Counted from the first letter of the stretch, positions 42,207 through 52,229 are shown. The stretch is 64,000 nucleotides of DNA from Hydrogenophaga sp. (GCA_030682835.1 JAUXNG010000091.1:45275-109274), one strand, 5' to 3'. Numbers and translations are program-made. The notes: generated by a model not told the origin, from the sequence alone.

Positions 42207-43321
42207 GGACCATCCGGCGCCTGATATACGGCGAAGTGTTTGCCGCGGTGGGCTTTGTGCTGCTGGCGTTCCTGTCGCTGTTTTTCTTCTTCGATTTTGT
42301 CGAGGAACTGCCGGCGCTGGGGAAAGCGTCGGCGCTGGATGCCGAACGCGTCTACCAGCTGCGGCACGCCCTGCTCTACGTGGGCCTGCTCATGCCCAAC
42401 CGCGTTTACGAGTTGCTGCCGATTGCCGTGCTGATCGGCTCGGTGCTGGTGCTGGCCCGCCTCGCGCAGGGCTCCGAATACACGATCCTGCGCACCAGTG
42501 GTCTCGGCCCCTGGCGGGCCCTGCGGACCCTACTGGGCCTGGGTACCGTGTTCGTGTTGATCACCTTTGCCATCGGTGACTACGTGGCACCAGCAGCCGA
42601 TCGCACGGCGCAGCTGCTCAAGGCCAGCTACCAGGGCCGCATCAGCGTCGGGCAGACGGGCGCATGGCTGAAGGAGCGCCAGGCCTACAGCAACTTCTCG
42701 GTCAACGTCGGCGCGCTCTCCGCCGAGGGCGAACTCGACCGGGTGCGCATCTTCGAGTTCGACAACCAGGGATTCCTGGTGTCGACGGTGCAGGCCGCGT
42801 CTGGTCAGATCGAGGAAGACGATTCGTGGACGCTGCGCGGCGTGGAGCGGCGCGAGTTCGACACCGCCGGCCTCACGTCGGCGCGCATCACGCACACCCG
42901 GCTGGACAGCTTCCGCTGGCCCAGCAGCCTGAACGCCGAGATGGTATCGGTCGCGCTGCTCAAGCCAGAGCGCATGCGCACCGCCGACCTGTTCGCCTAT
43001 GTCAGGCACCTGGAGGCCAACAACCAGACCGCCCAGCGCTACGAGATCGAGTTCTGGCGCAAGGTGTTCTACCCGCTCAGCTGCCTGGTGATGGTGGTGC
43101 TGGCGCTGCCCTTCGCCTACCTGCACTTCCGCTCGGGCAGCATCACGGGCTATGTCTTCGGCGGCGTGATGATCGGCATCAGCTTCTTTCTGCTCAACAA
43201 CGTGTTCGGCTATATCGGCAACCTCAACCAGTGGCAACCCTGGCTGGCGGCGGCCTCGCCCGCACTCATCTATTCGGTCGTTTCGCTGGGCGCCTTCGGG
43301 TGGCTGGTCCTCAGGAGGTAG
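42203..43321 (+). CDS. lptG: LPS export permease LptG
   Basis: 372 residues. RRLIYGEVFAAVGFVLLAFL, ARLAQGSEYTILRTSGLGPW (coupling helix with LptB) and SCLVMVVLALPFAYLHFRSG mark the family. Six helices flank a periplasmic jellyroll domain. ATG at 42203 overlaps the lptF stop as ATGA. Confidence 0.93.
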   Translation: MRTIRRLIYGEVFAAVGFVLLAFLSLFFFFDFVEELPALGKASALDAERVYQLRHALLYVGLLMPNRVYELLPIAVLIGSVLVLARLAQGSEYTILRTSGLGPWRALRTLLGLGTVFVLITFAIGDYVAPAADRTAQLLKASYQGRISVGQTGAWLKERQAYSNFSVNVGALSAEGELDRVRIFEFDNQGFLVSTVQAASGQIEEDDSWTLRGVERREFDTAGLTSARITHTRLDSFRWPSSLNAEMVSVALLKPERMRTADLFAYVRHLEANNQTAQRYEIEFWRKVFYPLSCLVMVVLALPFAYLHFRSGSITGYVFGGVMIGISFFLLNNVFGYIGNLNQWQPWLAAASPALIYSVVSLGAFGWLVLRR

Positions 43322-43326
43322 TCGGC

Positions 43327-43692
43327 ATGCTCGGTGTGATTGTTTTTGCCCACGGTTCGCGTGACCCGCTGTGGCGACTGCCGGTGGAACGCGTGGCACA
43401 GCAAATCGCGGAAAGCGACCCGGCGGCGGCCGTGTCCTGTGGCTATCTGGAGCTGTGCGAACCGGACATCGGCACCGCCGCTGGGGCCCTGATCGCCCGC
43501 GGTGCCACCCATGTGCGGGTACTGCCGCTGTTCTTTGGCATGGGCAAACATGCACGCGAAGACCTGCCGGTGCTGATGCAGGAGCTGCATCAGGCCCACC
43601 CCGGTGTGCGTTTCGAGCAGCTGCCCGCCGCTGGTGAAGACCCGCGCCTGACCGCCCTGCTTGCCCGCATTGCCCTGGAAACCCCGGCATGA
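43327..43692 (+). CDS. cbiX: CbiX-type sirohydrochlorin chelatase-like protein
   Basis: 121 residues. IVFAHGSRDPLWRLPVERVA holds the metal-binding His of the CbiX/SirB family, and VRVLPLFFGMGKHAREDLP holds the second His. A single-domain CbiX inserts metal in sirohydrochlorin, giving siroheme or cobalt precursors. Position between lptG and cysB fits siroheme supply for the sulfite reductase, but this is inferred. Its stop overlaps the cysB start as ATGA. Confidence 0.85.
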   Translation: MLGVIVFAHGSRDPLWRLPVERVAQQIAESDPAAAVSCGYLELCEPDIGTAAGALIARGATHVRVLPLFFGMGKHAREDLPVLMQELHQAHPGVRFEQLPAAGEDPRLTALLARIALETPA

Positions 43693-44642
43693 ACCTGCAC
43701 CAGTTCCGCTTCGTCCAGGAGGCGGTTCGCCGCAACCTGAACCTGACCGAGGCGGCCAAGGCGCTGCACACCTCGCAGCCCGGGGTGTCCAAAGCCATCA
43801 TCGAGCTGGAAGACGAGCTGGGCATTGAAATCTTTGCCCGCCACGGCAAGCGCATCAAGCGCGTCACCGAACCGGGCCAGCAGGTGCTTAAGAGCGTTGA
43901 CATCATCCTGCGCGAAGTCAACAACCTCAAGCGCATCGGCGAGCAGTACTCGGCGCAGGACAGCGGCACCCTCTCGATTGCCACCACGCACACCCAGGCG
44001 CGCTATGTGCTGCCCGGGCCGGTGGCGCAGCTGCGCCAGGCCTATCCCAAGGTAGGCATCAGCCTGCACCAGGGCTCGCCCGACCAGGTGGCCAAGATGC
44101 TGATGGAAGAAGTGGCTGAAATCGGCGTGGCCACCGAATCGCTGGTGAACTACCCCGACCTCGTCACGCTGCCCTGCTACGAGTGGCAGCACGTGCTGGT
44201 GTTCCCGTTCGACCACCCGCTGCTGGAGCGTGATCGCGTCACGCTGGAAGACCTGGCCCAGGTGCCGCTGGTGACCTACCACCCCAGCTTCACCGGCCGT
44301 ACCCGCATCGACCAGGCCTTTGCGCTGCGCCACCTGCAGCCCAACATCGTGCTCGAAGCCATCGATTCCGACGTCATCAAGACCTACGTGAAGCTGGGTA
44401 TGGGCGTGGGCATCGTGGCTGAAATGGCGATGCAGGACAGCGCCCTCAACGGCCAGACGCCCGACCTCGTGTCGCGCCCCGCAGGCCAGCTGTTTGGCCA
44501 CAACCTGGCGCGCGTCGCCTTCAAGCGTGGCACCTACCTGCGCCACTTCGTGCTGCGCTTTGCCGAGCTGCTGAGCGACCGGCTGACCCGCGACTCCGTG
44601 TTGCGTGCCATGAACGGCACCCCCGATGACTATGAGCTTTGA
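43689..44642 (+). CDS. cysB: CysB-type LysR regulator
   Basis: 317 residues. The winged helix is NLTEAAKALHTSQPGVSKAI. IATTHTQARYVLPGPV and LHQGSPDQVAKML are the CysB/Cbl ligand-site motifs, where Thr and Gln residues bind sulfate or N-acetylserine. HPSFTGRTRIDQAF and VKLGMGVGIVAEMA complete the pattern. It controls sulfur assimilation. Likely targets in the window are sbp-cysTWA, the TauE/SafE gene and the cysI-like gene. Confidence 0.93.
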   Translation: MNLHQFRFVQEAVRRNLNLTEAAKALHTSQPGVSKAIIELEDELGIEIFARHGKRIKRVTEPGQQVLKSVDIILREVNNLKRIGEQYSAQDSGTLSIATTHTQARYVLPGPVAQLRQAYPKVGISLHQGSPDQVAKMLMEEVAEIGVATESLVNYPDLVTLPCYEWQHVLVFPFDHPLLERDRVTLEDLAQVPLVTYHPSFTGRTRIDQAFALRHLQPNIVLEAIDSDVIKTYVKLGMGVGIVAEMAMQDSALNGQTPDLVSRPAGQLFGHNLARVAFKRGTYLRHFVLRFAELLSDRLTRDSVLRAMNGTPDDYEL

Positions 44643-44720
44643 ACCACCCCCGTTGCTTGCTCGCTGCGCGTAGCCGCATCCCCCCTCAAGGGGGCGACAC
44701 CTGTGCCCTGGCGGAGCCAG
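44643..44720. repeat. GC-rich interspersed repeat
   Basis: CGCTGCGCGTAGCCGC and CCCCCCTCAAGGGGG-like blocks resemble the repeat family seen twice at 53763-53924 (CGCTGCGCG and CCCCGAGGGGG). The hairpin may act as a terminator of cysB. Confidence 0.45.
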
Positions 44721-44763
44721 TTGCGCTGTGTCTCTGAACCAACTCCACTGCTGCCTCAACGAT

Positions 44764-45942
44764 ATGAACCAGCCTGCCCCCTCCACACCCGCCCTCACAT
44801 CCCGCCTGCCGAACGTGGGCACGACCATCTTCACCGTCATGTCGGCGCTGGCAGCCGAGACCGGTGCGGTGAACCTAGGGCAGGGCTTCCCGGACTTCGG
44901 CTGTGATCCGAGACTGCTGGATGCCGTGACCGAGGCCATGCAGGCCGGGCACAACCAGTACCCGCCGATGCCCGGTATTCCGGCGCTGCGACAGGCCATG
45001 GCCGAGAAGATGCAGGCGCTCTACGGCCTGAGGTGTGACCCGGCCACAGAGATCACCGTCACGGCCGGGGCCACGCAGGCCCTCCTCACCGCCATTCTGG
45101 CCGTGGTGCACCCGGGCGACGAAGTGATCGTGCTCGAACCCTGCTACGACAGCTATGTGCCCAACATCGAGCTGGCCGGTGGCGTGGTGGTGCGCGTGCC
45201 GCTCACACCGGGCAGCTTCCGGCCCGATTTCGACCGCATCGCCGCCGCGCTGTCGCCGCGCACACGCGCCATCATGATCAACAGCCCGCACAACCCCAGC
45301 GGCATGGTATGGAGCGAGGCCGACATGCTGCGGCTGCAGGAGCTGCTGGCGCCCACCAGCGTGCTGCTCATCAGCGACGAGGTGTACGAACACATGGTGT
45401 TCGACGGACAGCTGCACCAGAGCGCGGCGCGTTTCCCCGGCCTGGCCGCACGCGCCTTCATCATCAGCAGCTTCGGCAAGACCTACCACGTCACCGGCTG
45501 GAAGGTCGGCACGGTGGTCGCCCCCGCACCGCTCACCGCCGAATTCCGCAAGGTGCACCAGTTCAACGTGTTCACCGTGAACACGCCCATGCAGCACGCG
45601 TTGGCGGCCTACATGGCCGACCCGGCGCCCTATCGGGAATTGCCGGCGTTCTACCAGCGCAAGCGCGACCTGTTTCGCGAAGGCTTGGCCGGCACACGTT
45701 TCAAGCTGCTGCCCGGCGAGGGCACTTATTTCCAGTGCGTGGACATTTCCGCGCTGGCCGTGCCCGAGCGCGACCTGCCCGAGGGCGAGTTCTGCCAGTG
45801 GCTCACGCGCGAGATCGGTGTGGCCGCCATTCCCCTGTCGGCCTTTTACGGCGACGGCTTCGACCAGCGGGTGGTGCGCTTCTGCTTCGCCAAGAAAGAC
45901 GAGACTCTGCTGGAAGCGCTGCGCCGGCTGGCCCGGCTCTGA
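44764..45942 (+). CDS. Methionine-type aminotransferase (YbdL-like)
   Basis: 392 residues, fold-type I PLP enzyme. NLGQGFPDFGCDPRLLDAVT at the N-terminus, PHNPSGMVWSEADM and ISDEVYEHMVFDG in the middle are family motifs; the PLP lysine is in ISSFGKTYHVTGWKVG. The AVNLGQGFPDF and EVYEH pattern fits the methionine/kynurenine aminotransferase group (YbdL). Its place behind cysB fits sulfur amino-acid metabolism. ATG at 44764 is preferred. Confidence 0.85.
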   Translation: MNQPAPSTPALTSRLPNVGTTIFTVMSALAAETGAVNLGQGFPDFGCDPRLLDAVTEAMQAGHNQYPPMPGIPALRQAMAEKMQALYGLRCDPATEITVTAGATQALLTAILAVVHPGDEVIVLEPCYDSYVPNIELAGGVVVRVPLTPGSFRPDFDRIAAALSPRTRAIMINSPHNPSGMVWSEADMLRLQELLAPTSVLLISDEVYEHMVFDGQLHQSAARFPGLAARAFIISSFGKTYHVTGWKVGTVVAPAPLTAEFRKVHQFNVFTVNTPMQHALAAYMADPAPYRELPAFYQRKRDLFREGLAGTRFKLLPGEGTYFQCVDISALAVPERDLPEGEFCQWLTREIGVAAIPLSAFYGDGFDQRVVRFCFAKKDETLLEALRRLARL

Positions 45943-45963
45943 GCTCGGCGGCCCGCACAGCCC

Positions 45964-46680
45964 TCAGCAGCGCACTGGGTTGCGGCAGAACTGCTCAAGC
46001 TCGCGCACGGTGCTGCGCCCGGCCACCTGCTGGCGCGCACGCGGCCCCACCTCCAGGCTGATCTTCATCTCGTACTTCTGGAAAAAATCGTCGAACAGTT
46101 CACCGCCCAGCGTGCCCGTGGCGGTGAGGGTGTCTGCCTTCGCATCGTGCTCCAGCAGCACGGCGCACAAGGGCTGCTCCGCCGGCCCGCCCAGCACCTG
46201 AGCCCCTCGCGCCGGGTCGTACTGGCTGTGGTCGGCGCAGCAGTGAATGAGGTCATTCCCCTTGCTCGGGGTCTGCGGGTTGATGGCCGCGCCCTTGCGA
46301 AAGCTGATGAAGCTGAGTTCCTTCGTGGGATACACCAGCTTGTGCGCGCAGATGGCAGAAAACGCCACCAGGCTGCGACGCGGTCCCACGCCCCCCGGCC
46401 ACTGGTAGGTTTTGCGGTCCCGCGTCTGAAGGGCGACCGGCTGCGCCGCCTTGCCCAGATCCAGCAGAAACACCGGCGTGGCCTCGAAGGGGTAGTGAAA
46501 CACGTAGTTCACCTGCGGCCGCAAGCTCGACGCCTTCAGTGGCTCGCCCAGGTCGTTCACCAGCAGAACACGTCCACGGTCACGCGACACGGCACTGGCT
46601 GCCCAGGCGCCCGACACCAGCACGGCCCCCAAGGCGCCGGAACCCAGCGCGCACGCCTCCACAAATTCCCGACGATCCAT
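45964..46680 (-). CDS. Tat-exported Rieske-type iron-sulfur protein
   Basis: 238 residues. A Tat-type leader MDRREFVEACALGSGALGAV begins it. The 2Fe-2S sites are ICAHKLVYP (C-x-H) and CCADHSQYDPARGAQVLGGP (C-x2-H). A C-terminal helix region follows. The fold looks like a stand-alone Rieske protein related to arsenite-oxidase or bc1 Rieske subunits. No catalytic partner is encoded next to it, so its redox partner is unknown. ATG at 46680 has an AGGAG site. Confidence 0.82.
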   Translation of the reverse strand: MDRREFVEACALGSGALGAVLVSGAWAASAVSRDRGRVLLVNDLGEPLKASSLRPQVNYVFHYPFEATPVFLLDLGKAAQPVALQTRDRKTYQWPGGVGPRRSLVAFSAICAHKLVYPTKELSFISFRKGAAINPQTPSKGNDLIHCCADHSQYDPARGAQVLGGPAEQPLCAVLLEHDAKADTLTATGTLGGELFDDFFQKYEMKISLEVGPRARQQVAGRSTVRELEQFCRNPVRC

Positions 46681-46812
46681 GCGTTGACTCCTGGAATAGG
46701 GAGGACCGGGGATGTGGCCCTCGTCCGCCAAGTGAAGCCCATGCAGGCCCCATCTGTCAACACCTGGCGAGCCATCCGTGGGGGCGGACCGGCAGGCGCC
46801 CCGACCGCCCAC

Positions 46813-49800
46813 TCACTGGTTGAGCTGTGCCCAGGCCTTGTCCAGCCGCTTGATGCTCACCGGCTGAGGCGTGCGCAGCTCCTGCGCGAAGAAGCTCACG
46901 CGCAGCTCTTCCAGCAGCCAGCGCAGTTCCTGCAGGCGGGCGTCCTGCACGCCTTTGCGTTCGGACACCATGCGCCAGAAACGCTGATCCTGCGGGCGCA
47001 GCTCGGCCAGCTTGGCCACGTCGCGCGCCGGGTCGGCGCGCAGCTTGTCCAGCCGCAGCTGCACCGCCTTCAGGTAGCGCGGAAAGTGCTGCAGCTGGGC
47101 ATACGGCGTGACGAGCAGAAAGCGCTTGGGCACCAGCCGCTGCAGCTGCTGGGCAATGTCGGTGGCCACGTCGGCCGGCGGCTTGCTGTCCTTGAGCTTG
47201 CGCGCGGCCGCCGCGTATTCGGTGAGGATGAGGCCTGCATTGCGAGCGATCTCGGTGGCGATCAGCGTGAGCCGGCCGCGGCCCTCGTCCACCCGTTTTT
47301 TGAAGGCCGCCTCGTCAGTGGGCAGCGGCTCGGCGAGGAAGGCGCGGTCCAGCGCCAGCTCGATGATCTGGCTGCGCAGCTCTTCCAGCGTGCCGCCGCC
47401 CGCTCCACCCTCGGTCTTGCCGACCTGCATGTAGGCAGCGGCCATGGTCATGAGGCCCGGCAGGTTTTTCTCCAGGTACTTCAGCGCGTCTTTGATCTGC
47501 AGGGCGAACAGTCGGCGCAGGCCTTCGCGGTGACGTGCCTGGGCCACCTCGGGTTCATCGAACACCTCGATCGACACGCCGTCGGTGTGGTCCATCAGTG
47601 CCGGAAAACCGATCAGGGTCTGGCCGCCCTTGCGTATCTCCATCAGTTCGGGCAGTTCGCCGAAGCTCCAGCTGGTGTAGCGCTGGGCGGCGCTGGCCGC
47701 GGGCGCGGCAGGCGGCGGGGCGGCCCCACGGGCCGCCGCCTTGGCATTCACGGCCGGGGTTGGCGCGCTGACGGGCGCGGGTGCAGCGGTGCGCAAGCCC
47801 TCCATCTTCAGCGAGGCCAACGCCTGAAAAGCGCCGCGGGCCTGCCCGCCCAGTTCGGCCTTGAGCGCCGCCAGGCTGCGACCCTGGCCGAGCTGTCGGC
47901 CGTGCTCGTCCACCACGCGAAGGTGCATGAAGTGGTGCGGCGTGAGCATGTCGACCTTGATGTCGTTGCGCACGATGTCGAGCTGCGTGGCCTCGCGCAC
48001 CAGCTTGAGCAGCGCGTCCAGAAGGTTGCCGGCGCCGAACACGGCGGGCTCGCTCAGAGCCGCGACGAACTTCTCGGCGGTGGCCGGCAGCGGCACCAGT
48101 CGCGAACGCGGTCGCTGGTGCAGCGTCTTCAGCAACGCCAGCAGCTTGTCCTTGAGCATGCCCGGCACCAGCCAGTCGCAACGGTCTTCGCTGACCTGAT
48201 TCAGGGCGAAGATGGGCACGGTCACGCTCAGGCCATCGCGCGGGTCGCCCGGCTCGTGCAGGTAGGCACAGGCACAGTCCACGCCGCCCAGCCGCAGGGT
48301 TTTCGGAAATGCCTGCGTGGTGATGCCGGCCGCCTCGTGGCGCATCAGCTCTTCTTTGGTGAGCAGCAGCAGTTTGGGATTGAGCCTGACCGCTCCCTGG
48401 TACCAGCGCTCGAAGCTGGCGCCGCTGAACACGTCGGCGGGCAGCTGCTGGTCGTAGAAGGCGTAGATCAGTTCGTCATCCACCAGCACGTCCTGGCGGC
48501 GCGACTTGTGCTCCAGCTCGGCCACCTGTTTCACCAGCTTCTGGTTGGCAGCCAGGAAGGGCAGGCGCGTATCCCACTCCCCGGCCACCAGCGCCTCGCG
48601 AATGAACATCTCGCGTGCGCCCACCGGGTCCACCCGGCCGTAGTCGGTCCGGCGGTTGTTGTAGATCACCAGGCCGTACAGCGTGGCGCGCTCCAGCGCC
48701 GACACGCGGGCCGCCTTCTTTTCCCAGTGCGGGTCCAGCAACTGCTTTTTGATGAGATGGCTGCCCACCTGCTCCAGCCAGACCGGCTCGATGGCGGCGA
48801 TGCCGCGGCCAAACAGACGCGTGGTCTCCACCAGCTCGGCACACACGATCCAGCGCCCGGGCCGCTTGCTCAGGCGCGCACCCGGGTGGCGGTGAAATTT
48901 GATGCCGCGCGCACCGAGGTACCAGTCTTCAGTTTCGCTCTTCCAGCCAATGTTGCCCAGCAGGCCCGCGAGCATGGACAGGTGCAGCTGCTCGTACGAG
49001 GCCGGGGCCGTGTTGATCTGCCACTTGTGCTCCGCCACCACGGTGTGCAGCTGCGTGTGGATGTCGCGCCACTCGCGCACCCGGCGCACGTTGATGTAGT
49101 TCTCGCGCAGCAGGTTCTCGTACTGGCGGTGGCTGAGCTTGTGGTCGGTGCCGTGCCCGCCTTTGCTCTCTTCCAACCACTTCCACAACTTCAGCGTGCC
49201 GACGAATTCGCTCTTCTCGTCGTCGAACTTGGCGTGGGCCTGGTCGGCCTGTGCCTGCTTCTCCAGCGGGCGGTCGCGCACGTCCTGCACGCTCAGGGCC
49301 GAGGCGATCACCATCACCTCGTCCAGCGCGCCGCGCTGCTGCGCCTCCAGAATCATGCGTCCCACGCGGGGATCGAGTGGCAGGCGCGAAAGCGTCTGGC
49401 CGATGGGGGTGAGCTCGTTGGCCTCGTCCACCGCGCCCAGTTCGGCCAGCAGCTGGTAGCCGTCCACAATGGCGCGCTTCTGCGGCGGCTCGATGAAGGC
49501 AAAGTCTTCCACCGCGCCCAGGCGCAGGGCCTTCATGCGCAAGATCACGCCGGCGAGCGAGCTGCGCAGGATCTCCGGGTCGGTGAACGCGGGTCGGGAC
49601 TGGAAGCTGGCCTCGTCGTACAGGCGGATGCAGATGCCGTCAGCCACGCGGCCACAGCGCCCGGCGCGCTGGTTGGCAGCGGCCTGGCTGATGGGCTCCA
49701 CCATCAGCTGCTCCACCTTCTGGCGGAAGCTGTAGCGCTTCACACGGGCGGTGCCGGCGTCGATGACATTGCGGATGCCCGGCACGGTGAGCGAGGTCTC

Positions 49801-50730
49801 GGCCACGTTGGTGGCCAGCACGATGCGCCGTCCGCCGTGCTCCTGAAAGATGCGGTCCTGCTCGGCCTGGCTCAGCCGCGCAAAAAGCGGCAGCACCTCG
49901 GCATTGCGCAGCACCGGCTGGTGCGCCAGGTGCTTGCGCAGGTGGTCCGCGGCCTCGCGGATTTCGCGCTCACCCGGCAGAAAAATGAGAATGTCGCCAC
50001 CTGCCCCACCACGCCAGAGCTCGTCCACGCCCTCGGCAATCGCGCTGTTCAGATCGAATTCACGGCTTTCCTCGAAGGGACGGTAACGCACCTCCACCGG
50101 AAAGGTGCGGCCCGAGACCATGAGCACCGGCGCCGGGCCGTTCTTTGAGGCGAAGTAGCGCGCAAAGCGGTCGGCATCGATGGTGGCCGAGGTCACCACC
50201 ACCTTCAGGTCGGGGCGGCGCGGCAGCAACTGGCGCAGGTAGCCCAGCAGGAAGTCGATGTTCAGGCTGCGCTCGTGCGCCTCGTCGATGATGATCGTGT
50301 CGTAGGCGCGCAGGTCCGGGTCGGTCTGCGTCTCGGCCAGCAGAATGCCGTCTGTCATGAGCTTGACGGACGCGTCCTTGCTCAGCCGGTCCTGAAAGCG
50401 CACCTTGAAGCCCACCACGTCGCCCAGCGGCGTCTTCAGTTCCTCGGCGATGCGCTTGGCGACGCTGCTGGCGGCGATGCGCCGCGGCTGGGTGTGGCCG
50501 ATGAGTTGGCCGCGCTGCCCCGGCTTCGCGTTGAGCTTGCCGCGCCCCATGAGCAGCGCGATCTTGGGCAGCTGCGTGGTCTTGCCCGAGCCGGTTTCGC
50601 CGCAGACGATGACCACCTGGTGCTCGCGCATGGCCGCCTCGATCTCGACGCGGCGCGCAGAGACGGGCAGGGACTCGGGGAATTCGATGCGCAGCGGCGG
50701 AGCAGAGGACAAGGTCACAACTTCAGTCAA
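46813..50730 (-). CDS. hrpA: ATP-dependent RNA helicase HrpA
   Basis: 1305 residues, the usual HrpA length. Walker A is VCGETGSGKTTQLPK near 45, DEAH is in TIIIDEAHERSLNIDFLLGY near 148, and SAT is TSATIDADRF. QRAGRCGRVADG is motif VI. The C-terminal DUF3418 region follows. HrpA is a DEAH-box helicase linked to translation and stalled-ribosome rescue. The start is TTG at 50730 or a GTG at 50718; neither has a clear ribosome site. An Ala-rich linker lies near 985-1010. Confidence 0.93.
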   Translation of the reverse strand: MTEVVTLSSAPPLRIEFPESLPVSARRVEIEAAMREHQVVIVCGETGSGKTTQLPKIALLMGRGKLNAKPGQRGQLIGHTQPRRIAASSVAKRIAEELKTPLGDVVGFKVRFQDRLSKDASVKLMTDGILLAETQTDPDLRAYDTIIIDEAHERSLNIDFLLGYLRQLLPRRPDLKVVVTSATIDADRFARYFASKNGPAPVLMVSGRTFPVEVRYRPFEESREFDLNSAIAEGVDELWRGGAGGDILIFLPGEREIREAADHLRKHLAHQPVLRNAEVLPLFARLSQAEQDRIFQEHGGRRIVLATNVAETSLTVPGIRNVIDAGTARVKRYSFRQKVEQLMVEPISQAAANQRAGRCGRVADGICIRLYDEASFQSRPAFTDPEILRSSLAGVILRMKALRLGAVEDFAFIEPPQKRAIVDGYQLLAELGAVDEANELTPIGQTLSRLPLDPRVGRMILEAQQRGALDEVMVIASALSVQDVRDRPLEKQAQADQAHAKFDDEKSEFVGTLKLWKWLEESKGGHGTDHKLSHRQYENLLRENYINVRRVREWRDIHTQLHTVVAEHKWQINTAPASYEQLHLSMLAGLLGNIGWKSETEDWYLGARGIKFHRHPGARLSKRPGRWIVCAELVETTRLFGRGIAAIEPVWLEQVGSHLIKKQLLDPHWEKKAARVSALERATLYGLVIYNNRRTDYGRVDPVGAREMFIREALVAGEWDTRLPFLAANQKLVKQVAELEHKSRRQDVLVDDELIYAFYDQQLPADVFSGASFERWYQGAVRLNPKLLLLTKEELMRHEAAGITTQAFPKTLRLGGVDCACAYLHEPGDPRDGLSVTVPIFALNQVSEDRCDWLVPGMLKDKLLALLKTLHQRPRSRLVPLPATAEKFVAALSEPAVFGAGNLLDALLKLVREATQLDIVRNDIKVDMLTPHHFMHLRVVDEHGRQLGQGRSLAALKAELGGQARGAFQALASLKMEGLRTAAPAPVSAPTPAVNAKAAARGAAPPPAAPAASAAQRYTSWSFGELPELMEIRKGGQTLIGFPALMDHTDGVSIEVFDEPEVAQARHREGLRRLFALQIKDALKYLEKNLPGLMTMAAAYMQVGKTEGGAGGGTLEELRSQIIELALDRAFLAEPLPTDEAAFKKRVDEGRGRLTLIATEIARNAGLILTEYAAAARKLKDSKPPADVATDIAQQLQRLVPKRFLLVTPYAQLQHFPRYLKAVQLRLDKLRADPARDVAKLAELRPQDQRFWRMVSERKGVQDARLQELRWLLEELRVSFFAQELRTPQPVSIKRLDKAWAQLNQ

Positions 50731-50807
50731 AATCGGGCAACCGGCGATTATCCCCGGCCCATCGTTTTCCTGTCTGCTCGTCTGCGCCCGCCCGAACCAG
50801 CCACTCC

Positions 50808-52148
50808 ATGTCCAACGTCTTCAATTTCACCTTCGTGCCCTGGTTCCGCTCGGTCGCGCCCTACATCCACAAGCACCGCAGCAACACGCTGGTGGTGGGC
50901 ATTGCGGGTGAAGCGATTGCGGCGGGCAAGCTGCAGAACGTGGCACAAGACCTGGCCCTGATCCAGAGCATGGGCGTGAAGATCGTGCTGGTGCACGGCT
51001 TCCGGCCCCAGGTGAACGAGCAGCTGCTGGCCAAGGGACACGAGCCCAAGTACTCGCACGGCATGCGCATCACCGACTCGGTGGCGCTGGACTGCGCGCA
51101 GGAAGCTGCCGGCCAGCTGCGCTATGAAATCGAAGCGGCGTTCAGCCAGGGCCTGCCCAACACGCCCATGGCCGGTGCCACCGTGCGCGTGATCTCGGGC
51201 AACTTCGTCACGGCCCGCCCGGTCGGCCTGATGGACGGGGTGGACTTTCAGCACTCGGGCCTGGTGCGCAAGATCGACACCGAAGGCATCCAGCGCACGC
51301 TGGACATGGGCGCGCTGGTGCTGCTCTCGCCCTTCGGCTTCTCGCCCACCGGCGAGGCCTTCAACCTGACCATGGAAGACGTGGCCACCTCGGTGGCGGT
51401 GTCACTGCAGGCCGACAAGCTGATGTTCCTGACCGAGGTGCCGGGCATCCGCGTGGACGCCAGCGACTCCGAGAGCGAGATCGACACCGAGCTGCCGCTG
51501 GCCGACGCCAAGCGCATGCTCGCCGCCCTGCCCCGCGCCACCCAGCCCACCGACACGGCGTTTTATCTGCAGCACTGCATCCGCGCCTGCGAAGGCGGCG
51601 TGGACCGCAGCCACATACTGCCGTTCGCGGTGGACGGCGCGCTGCTGCTGGAGATCTACACCCACGACGGCATCGGCACCATGGTGGTGGACGAGAAGCT
51701 GGAGAGCGTGCGCGAAGCCACCATGGACGACGTGAGCGGCATCGTTGCGCTGATCGAACCCTTCGAGAAGGACGGCACGCTCGTCAAGCGCGACCGCACC
51801 GAGATCGAGCGCGACGCCGGTTACTACACCATCATTGAGCACGACGGCGTCATTTTCGGCTGCGCCGCGCTCTACCCTTACCCGGAAGCGCGCACCGGCG
51901 AAATGGCGGCCCTCACCGTGTCACCCGACACCCAGAGCCAGGGCGACGGCGAGCGCTTGCTCAAGCGCATCGAGAGCCGTGCCCGCGCCCAGGGCCTGCA
52001 AAGCATCTTCGTGCTCACCACCCGCACCATGCACTGGTTCATCAAGCGCGGCTTTGTACAGGTGAACCCCGACTGGCTGCCCGAGGCCCGCAAGCGCAAG
52101 TACAACTGGGACCGCAAGAGCCAGGTGCTGGTGAAAAAACTGTCCTGA
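50808..52148 (+). CDS. argA: N-acetylglutamate synthase
   Basis: 446 residues. The amino-acid-kinase domain (TLVVGIAGEAIAAGKLQNVA, then IVLVHGFRPQVNEQL) is joined to a C-terminal GNAT acetyltransferase (EMAALTVSPDTQSQGDGERL, then FVLTTRTMHWFIKRGF). This is the bifunctional-looking ArgA of gamma and beta groups. It makes N-acetylglutamate from glutamate and acetyl-CoA, the first step to arginine, and is usually inhibited by arginine. It is divergent from hrpA, 77 bp apart. Confidence 0.95.
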   Translation: MSNVFNFTFVPWFRSVAPYIHKHRSNTLVVGIAGEAIAAGKLQNVAQDLALIQSMGVKIVLVHGFRPQVNEQLLAKGHEPKYSHGMRITDSVALDCAQEAAGQLRYEIEAAFSQGLPNTPMAGATVRVISGNFVTARPVGLMDGVDFQHSGLVRKIDTEGIQRTLDMGALVLLSPFGFSPTGEAFNLTMEDVATSVAVSLQADKLMFLTEVPGIRVDASDSESEIDTELPLADAKRMLAALPRATQPTDTAFYLQHCIRACEGGVDRSHILPFAVDGALLLEIYTHDGIGTMVVDEKLESVREATMDDVSGIVALIEPFEKDGTLVKRDRTEIERDAGYYTIIEHDGVIFGCAALYPYPEARTGEMAALTVSPDTQSQGDGERLLKRIESRARAQGLQSIFVLTTRTMHWFIKRGFVQVNPDWLPEARKRKYNWDRKSQVLVKKLS

Positions 52149-52213
52149 TCCCCGGGGCGGTTCCCACCGGCCTGTGCTGCTCCACGCCCGTGAAACCCCG
52201 CTGACAGCACCGA

Positions 52214-52229
52214 TTTGACATTTGTCAAA
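52214..52229. promoter_or_regulatory. Palindrome TTTGACA-TT-TGTCAAA before ppk2
   Basis: A perfect 16-bp palindrome lies 58 bp before the ppk2 start. Its left arm contains TTGACA, a consensus -35, so a repressor bound here would block a promoter. The regulator is not identified. Confidence 0.5.

Noticed and set aside
46147..50148. A 1333-codon open frame on the + strand
   Set aside because: It is fully antisense to hrpA, whose helicase motifs are unmistakable. The protein is Gln/His/Leu/Val-rich without motifs, typical of the antisense frame of a GC-rich gene.
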